DNA from: an uncultured Brevibacterium sp.
GTDB lineage: Bacteria > Actinomycetota > Actinomycetes > Actinomycetales > Brevibacteriaceae
Reading direction: 5' to 3'
NCBI GenBank assembly: GCA_902489185.1
Contig: CABTZC010000061.1
Coordinates: 1-9,087, forward strand
DNA: 9,087 nucleotides
Of this stretch, positions 6,281-9,087 are shown piece by piece; within the stretch, counting starts at the first letter, position 1; the number at the start of each line of letters is the position of its first letter. The position numbers and the translations under genes are program-made. A model generated the notes under the pieces. That model worked only from the letters and a program-made list of their open reading frames with translations, was not told where the DNA came from and did not search any database.

Positions 6281-7069
6281 TCACCACGAAAAGAGGTTAC
6301 CTAACCAGCTAAAGAATCCATCAAATTGCGCACCCAAAAGGCCCAAGAACGTCTGCCCTGCAGCGGTGGCCATGAGTGCGACAAACAGAGCGAATAGGCC
6401 AGCGAGCGCCAGTCCCGCCAAGAACCAGTTTGAGAACTGCCGGCGATACAGAAGGGAGACACCTTTTGCGTTGATCAGGCGCGTTCCCAAGCGTAAGTGG
6501 GTGATGAGGCTGGGGCCGTACGGGGTCGCGTCATCGTCCACCATATCGGTGAGAACGTCGTTACTTCCTACGGCAACAATCAACGGTGCGTCCAGAGAGT
6601 CTGCTACCAACAAGCCTGCGTCGCGGTTACTGCCCAAAGTGGGGAGCTTGTGGTGCGTAAGCTCTTGCGATTTCATGCGTTCCGTACCGGCGGAGCTGCT
6701 GTCGTCGGGTGAGTGGGCTAAGAGTATTGCGCCACAATTAGCTGACGCGTCTGCAACGGAGTTCAGGTCTCCCACGATGATGTCGGGAGTGAGTCGGGCG
6801 TCCAACAGGGCGTCAGCCCCTGTGTCCACACCGATGAGAACTGGTTTGTACTCCTTGATGTACCCGCGCAACATTTCGAGGTCTTCTTTGTAGTGCGCGC
6901 CAGCAACCACCACCAACGCTTGCCGGGAGCGTAGCGATTGGGGAAGTTCGGGAAGCTCGATGTCGGACTCAACGAGGTCCGGGTGTTCGTGTAATGTGGC
7001 GCCAAGTTCGCTCGCGAACTCGCCTACCAGCGAGTCGAGCTCAGTGCGCGGGTCCTTCTTTTGCGTCAT
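6281..7069 (-). CDS. SteA-like cytokinesis protein, N-terminally short form
   Basis: SteA proteins have a thiamine-pyrophosphokinase-like domain plus a C-terminal membrane segment and work with SteB in corynebacterial septum cleavage. Here the TPK-like core is clear: ALVVVAGAHYKEDLEMLRGY (51-70), EYKPVLIGVDTGADALLDA, PDIIVGDLNSV (95-105), DAPLIVAVGS (160-169) and INAKGVSLLYRRQFSNW, then a hydrophobic span at about 215-237 and a second amphipathic stretch at the C-terminus. At 262 residues it is about 130 shorter than the roughly 390-residue relatives, and the missing part is the N-terminal domain. The recN stop lies in the same frame 24 bases upstream, so no extension is possible. The usual GDxDS is GDLNS, with Asn103 replacing the acid. 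No ribosome binding site is visible before the ATG. Confidence 0.85.
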   Translation of the reverse strand: MTQKKDPRTELDSLVGEFASELGATLHEHPDLVESDIELPELPQSLRSRQALVVVAGAHYKEDLEMLRGYIKEYKPVLIGVDTGADALLDARLTPDIIVGDLNSVADASANCGAILLAHSPDDSSSAGTERMKSQELTHHKLPTLGSNRDAGLLVADSLDAPLIVAVGSNDVLTDMVDDDATPYGPSLITHLRLGTRLINAKGVSLLYRRQFSNWFLAGLALAGLFALFVALMATAAGQTFLGLLGAQFDGFFSWLGNLFSW

Positions 7070-7090
7070 TATCGAATCATTGTGACATGT

Positions 7091-8797
7091 TTAGTGAGCA
7101 AAGCCCTGTTTCTGGGCTCGGGCCGTCTGCATGAGTTCCGTCGCGTGTTCACGTGCAGCAACGGATTCGCTCACCCCACCCAACATGCGAGCAAGTTCGG
7201 CTTCGCGTTGATTATCCGCGACTTCTGTCACTCCAGACACTGCGCCGGAGGGGTTGGAATCGTCTTTGCGAATCACCAAATGTGTGTCTGCCCAGGCTGC
7301 AACCTGAGCCAAATGTGTGACAACAATCACCTGGCTGTGTCGTGCAAGAAGCGCCAACCGGCGTCCAATTTCGGTAGCCGCAGCACCTCCCACGCCGGAG
7401 TCAACTTCGTCGAAAATGAATGTGGGGAACGCATGAGTGCGTGCAATCACCACTTCGATCGCCAACATCACACGCGACAGTTCACCTCCGGACGCAAGCT
7501 TAGAGATATCGCCCGGAGCGGTTCCTCCGTGAGCGGAAAACAGCAGACGGATCGCGTCTGCTCCATGAGGTCCGGGCTCCGTGGATTCGATGTCAAAAAC
7601 AACACGGGCGTGTGGCATGGAAAGGGCGGTGAGTTCTCCCTGAACAGCGTCGCTGAAGTCGCGTGCGGCACTGGTTCGGGCCTCGGTGAGCGCGTGGGCG
7701 TGCTTGTGCAGTAAGGTTTCGCACTCGCTGAGTTGTTCGTCGATCCCATCGAGGTCGGAACTATCTGCGCGCAACTGAAGGAGTTCTTCACCTGCGCGGG
7801 TCTCAAATTCCAGAACAGCTTCAACGCCGTCGCCGTACTGGTCGAGTTCAGCCAGTTGAGCGATTCGCGTGTGCGTATCTTCAAGCGATACGTCATCGAG
7901 TTCCGCCAAGCTCGCGAGGTACGCAGACAGTTCAGAGGCGACGTCCGATGCCGACAGTGCCAATGCCGTCAGCGCTTCAGCTTGGTCTTTCACCGCTTCG
8001 TCATGAGCGCGTGCGTGGTTGACGTGGTCGGCTGCCCGGTGCAATAGGTCCACAACAGTGGGCGCTTCTGAAAAACCATCGCTGACCAGCATGTCGCATG
8101 CCGTCTGAACCGTCTGTTTCACGTCATCGGCAGCTTCGAGCTTGAGCACAATTCCCTTGAGCTGCTGGTCCTCGCCTTCGACCGGACGCACCCGGTCGAT
8201 GTGCGCGAGCGCCCCTTCGAGATACTCGATGCGTGCGTTGCGCTCTTGTTCACTTGCGTGCAACTCGTGTGCACGCTTGTGAACACGTTTCCATTCTTCA
8301 AATGCGTTCACATAATCCTCACGTACGCGCGCTAAGGGTTCGCCACCGTACGTATCAAGGAGTTCACGCTGTTTGGAAGCTGAACGCAAGGTCAGCTGTT
8401 CCGACTGGCCATGCATGCTCACAAGCTTCTCCCCCACCTGGGAAAGAACCGCGATGGGCACCGTGCGTCCTCCAGCTGTGGCACGGGCCCGTCCCGAGGT
8501 GGGAATCGTCCTCGTCACCACCAACTCGCCGTCATCCACGGACCCGCCAGCGTCCTCCACCCGGTCGACGACCTCGGGCTGCGATTCCACGGAAAAAATT
8601 CCCTCAACAACGGCTTTAGACGCATCCGTGCGTACGGCCTGAGTTTCTGCCCGTGCGCCGGTGAGCAGGTTCAGAGCAGACACGAACATGGTTTTTCCGG
8701 CACCTGTTTCACCCGTCACCACCGTGAAGCCTGGACCCAAGTCCACCTGGGCGTTTTCAATCACGCCCATGTTGTTGATCGACAGTGACTCAATCAC
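7091..8797 (-). CDS. recN: DNA repair protein RecN
   Basis: RecN is an SMC-like ATPase acting in recombinational repair of double-strand breaks. The 568-residue product has Walker A GETGAGKT at 29-36, the MHGQSEQL motif at 128-135, a long central coiled-coil region (about 155-395), the ABC signature SGGELSR at 436-442, Walker B FIFDEVDSG at 460-468 and the VVTHLAQVAAWAD H-loop region from about 492. I chose the GTG at 8797, which gives the family's usual N-terminus (MIESLSINNMGVIENA), overlaps the nadK stop as GTGA, and has GGAGAGG nine bases upstream. An in-frame ATG at 8815 would add six residues but has only a weak site. Adjacent nadK-recN is the standard actinobacterial order. No LexA box was recognised next to the start. 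Confidence 0.96.
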   Translation of the reverse strand: MIESLSINNMGVIENAQVDLGPGFTVVTGETGAGKTMFVSALNLLTGARAETQAVRTDASKAVVEGIFSVESQPEVVDRVEDAGGSVDDGELVVTRTIPTSGRARATAGGRTVPIAVLSQVGEKLVSMHGQSEQLTLRSASKQRELLDTYGGEPLARVREDYVNAFEEWKRVHKRAHELHASEQERNARIEYLEGALAHIDRVRPVEGEDQQLKGIVLKLEAADDVKQTVQTACDMLVSDGFSEAPTVVDLLHRAADHVNHARAHDEAVKDQAEALTALALSASDVASELSAYLASLAELDDVSLEDTHTRIAQLAELDQYGDGVEAVLEFETRAGEELLQLRADSSDLDGIDEQLSECETLLHKHAHALTEARTSAARDFSDAVQGELTALSMPHARVVFDIESTEPGPHGADAIRLLFSAHGGTAPGDISKLASGGELSRVMLAIEVVIARTHAFPTFIFDEVDSGVGGAAATEIGRRLALLARHSQVIVVTHLAQVAAWADTHLVIRKDDSNPSGAVSGVTEVADNQREAELARMLGGVSESVAAREHATELMQTARAQKQGFAH

Positions 8798-9087
8798 GCT
8801 TGCGGCCCTCTCCATCCGCTGACGGGGAGCTGAAACTTAGCCACGAGGCGGTCGGTGAACAGGTCGCGATTCAGCCGGGCAAGCGAGACAGATTTTTGCG
8901 CACGCACTGCTTCGACGCGAGCACCCGCAGGGACTTTAAACCGGAGTTGCCCGTCACACCACAGTTGTGCGTCGGTGTGCGACTGAGTGGGAATGAACTC
9001 CACACCCAGGCGTGAACGCGGCGACACCACCAGCGGCTTTGTGAACAGTGCGTGGGCAGAGATGGGAATCATCAGGAGCGCTTCGAC
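8794..9087 (-). CDS. nadK: NAD kinase, C-terminal part (cut by window edge)
   Basis: Only the last 97 residues are present; the 5' part lies beyond base 9087. They match the C-terminal beta-rich domain of bacterial NAD kinase (PpnK), which phosphorylates NAD+ to NADP+. Recognisable elements are PISAHALFTKPLVVSPRSRL, the strand with WCDGQL, VPAGARVEAVRA, and the terminal FTDRLVAKFQLPVSGWRG that actinobacterial NadK proteins share. The catalytic GGDGT and NE/D motifs would be upstream and cannot be checked here. The TGA stop overlaps the recN GTG start, so the two are probably co-translated. In related genomes tlyA commonly precedes nadK. Confidence 0.93.
   Translation of the reverse strand, partial: VEALLMIPISAHALFTKPLVVSPRSRLGVEFIPTQSHTDAQLWCDGQLRFKVPAGARVEAVRAQKSVSLARLNRDLFTDRLVAKFQLPVSGWRGPQA
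8807..8813 (-). promoter_or_regulatory. Ribosome binding site for the GTG start of recN
   Basis: GGAGAGG on the minus strand lies nine bases before the GTG at 8797, inside the end of nadK. It supports this start over the ATG at 8815. Confidence 0.5.

Noticed and set aside
7102..7118. Short inverted repeat AGCCC...GGGCT at the end of recN
   Set aside because: The stem is only five base pairs, it lies within the coding sequence, and the following T-run is three bases, so it is not a credible terminator.
8115..8130. parS-like half site (TGTTTCACGT) inside recN
   Set aside because: Only one arm matches the TGTTTCACGTGAAACA consensus; the other arm is largely different, so there is no full parS palindrome.

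Overview
The window is a gene-dense stretch of an actinobacterial chromosome with every gene on the minus strand. The order, read 5'->3' on the minus strand, is nadK (3' part), recN, steA-like, mctB/steB-like, a glycosyltransferase, a NUDIX hydrolase, xerD, a parA/soj paralogue, scpA, scpB and rluB (5' part). This order closely follows the Mycobacterium tuberculosis block ppnK-recN-Rv1697-Rv1698-(pyrG)-Rv1700-xerD...Rv1708-scpA-scpB-Rv1711. SteA and MctB/SteB families are actinobacterial, so the phylum is well supported. Base composition is moderately GC-rich rather than extreme, which would fit a lower-GC member of Micrococcales/Actinomycetales. I cannot name the genus from this sequence.

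Layout: 8794-9087 is the C-terminal part of NAD kinase; 7091-8797 is RecN; 6281-7069 is a short SteA-like protein; 5329-6255 is the MctB/SteB-like membrane protein; 4157-5266 is a GT-B glycosyltransferase-like protein; 3525-4157 is an ADP-ribose-pyrophosphatase-type NUDIX enzyme; 2590-3528 is XerD; 1703-2554 is a ParA ATPase; 921-1706 is ScpA; 395-946 is ScpB; 1-398 is the start of RluB. There is no gene-free stretch longer than about 65 bases. No RNA gene, insertion sequence, CRISPR array or convincing terminator was seen.

How the genes fit together: the block combines chromosome maintenance (RecN break repair, XerD dimer resolution, ParA and the ScpA/ScpB kleisin module of SMC condensin) with cell-division/envelope proteins (SteA and SteB-like, glycosyltransferase) and housekeeping metabolism (NAD kinase, ADP-sugar hydrolase, rRNA pseudouridylation). 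Many junctions overlap: GTGA at nadK/recN, nudix/xerD and scpB/rluB; TAATG at GT/nudix; CTGA at parA/scpA; and 26 bases at scpA/scpB. This implies co-transcription and translational coupling.

The most notable points are: a scpA that can only start at a CTG codon (with a good ribosome binding site and a CTGA overlap); a SteA homologue lacking the usual N-terminal domain and carrying Asn in its GDxDS motif; pyrG missing from its usual place, with a degenerate glycosyltransferase there instead; a MctB/SteB protein with no cysteine and no methionine beyond the start; and a perfect 16-bp palindrome just upstream of xerD. No clearly new multi-gene system is evident; this is largely a conserved core region with local peculiarities.
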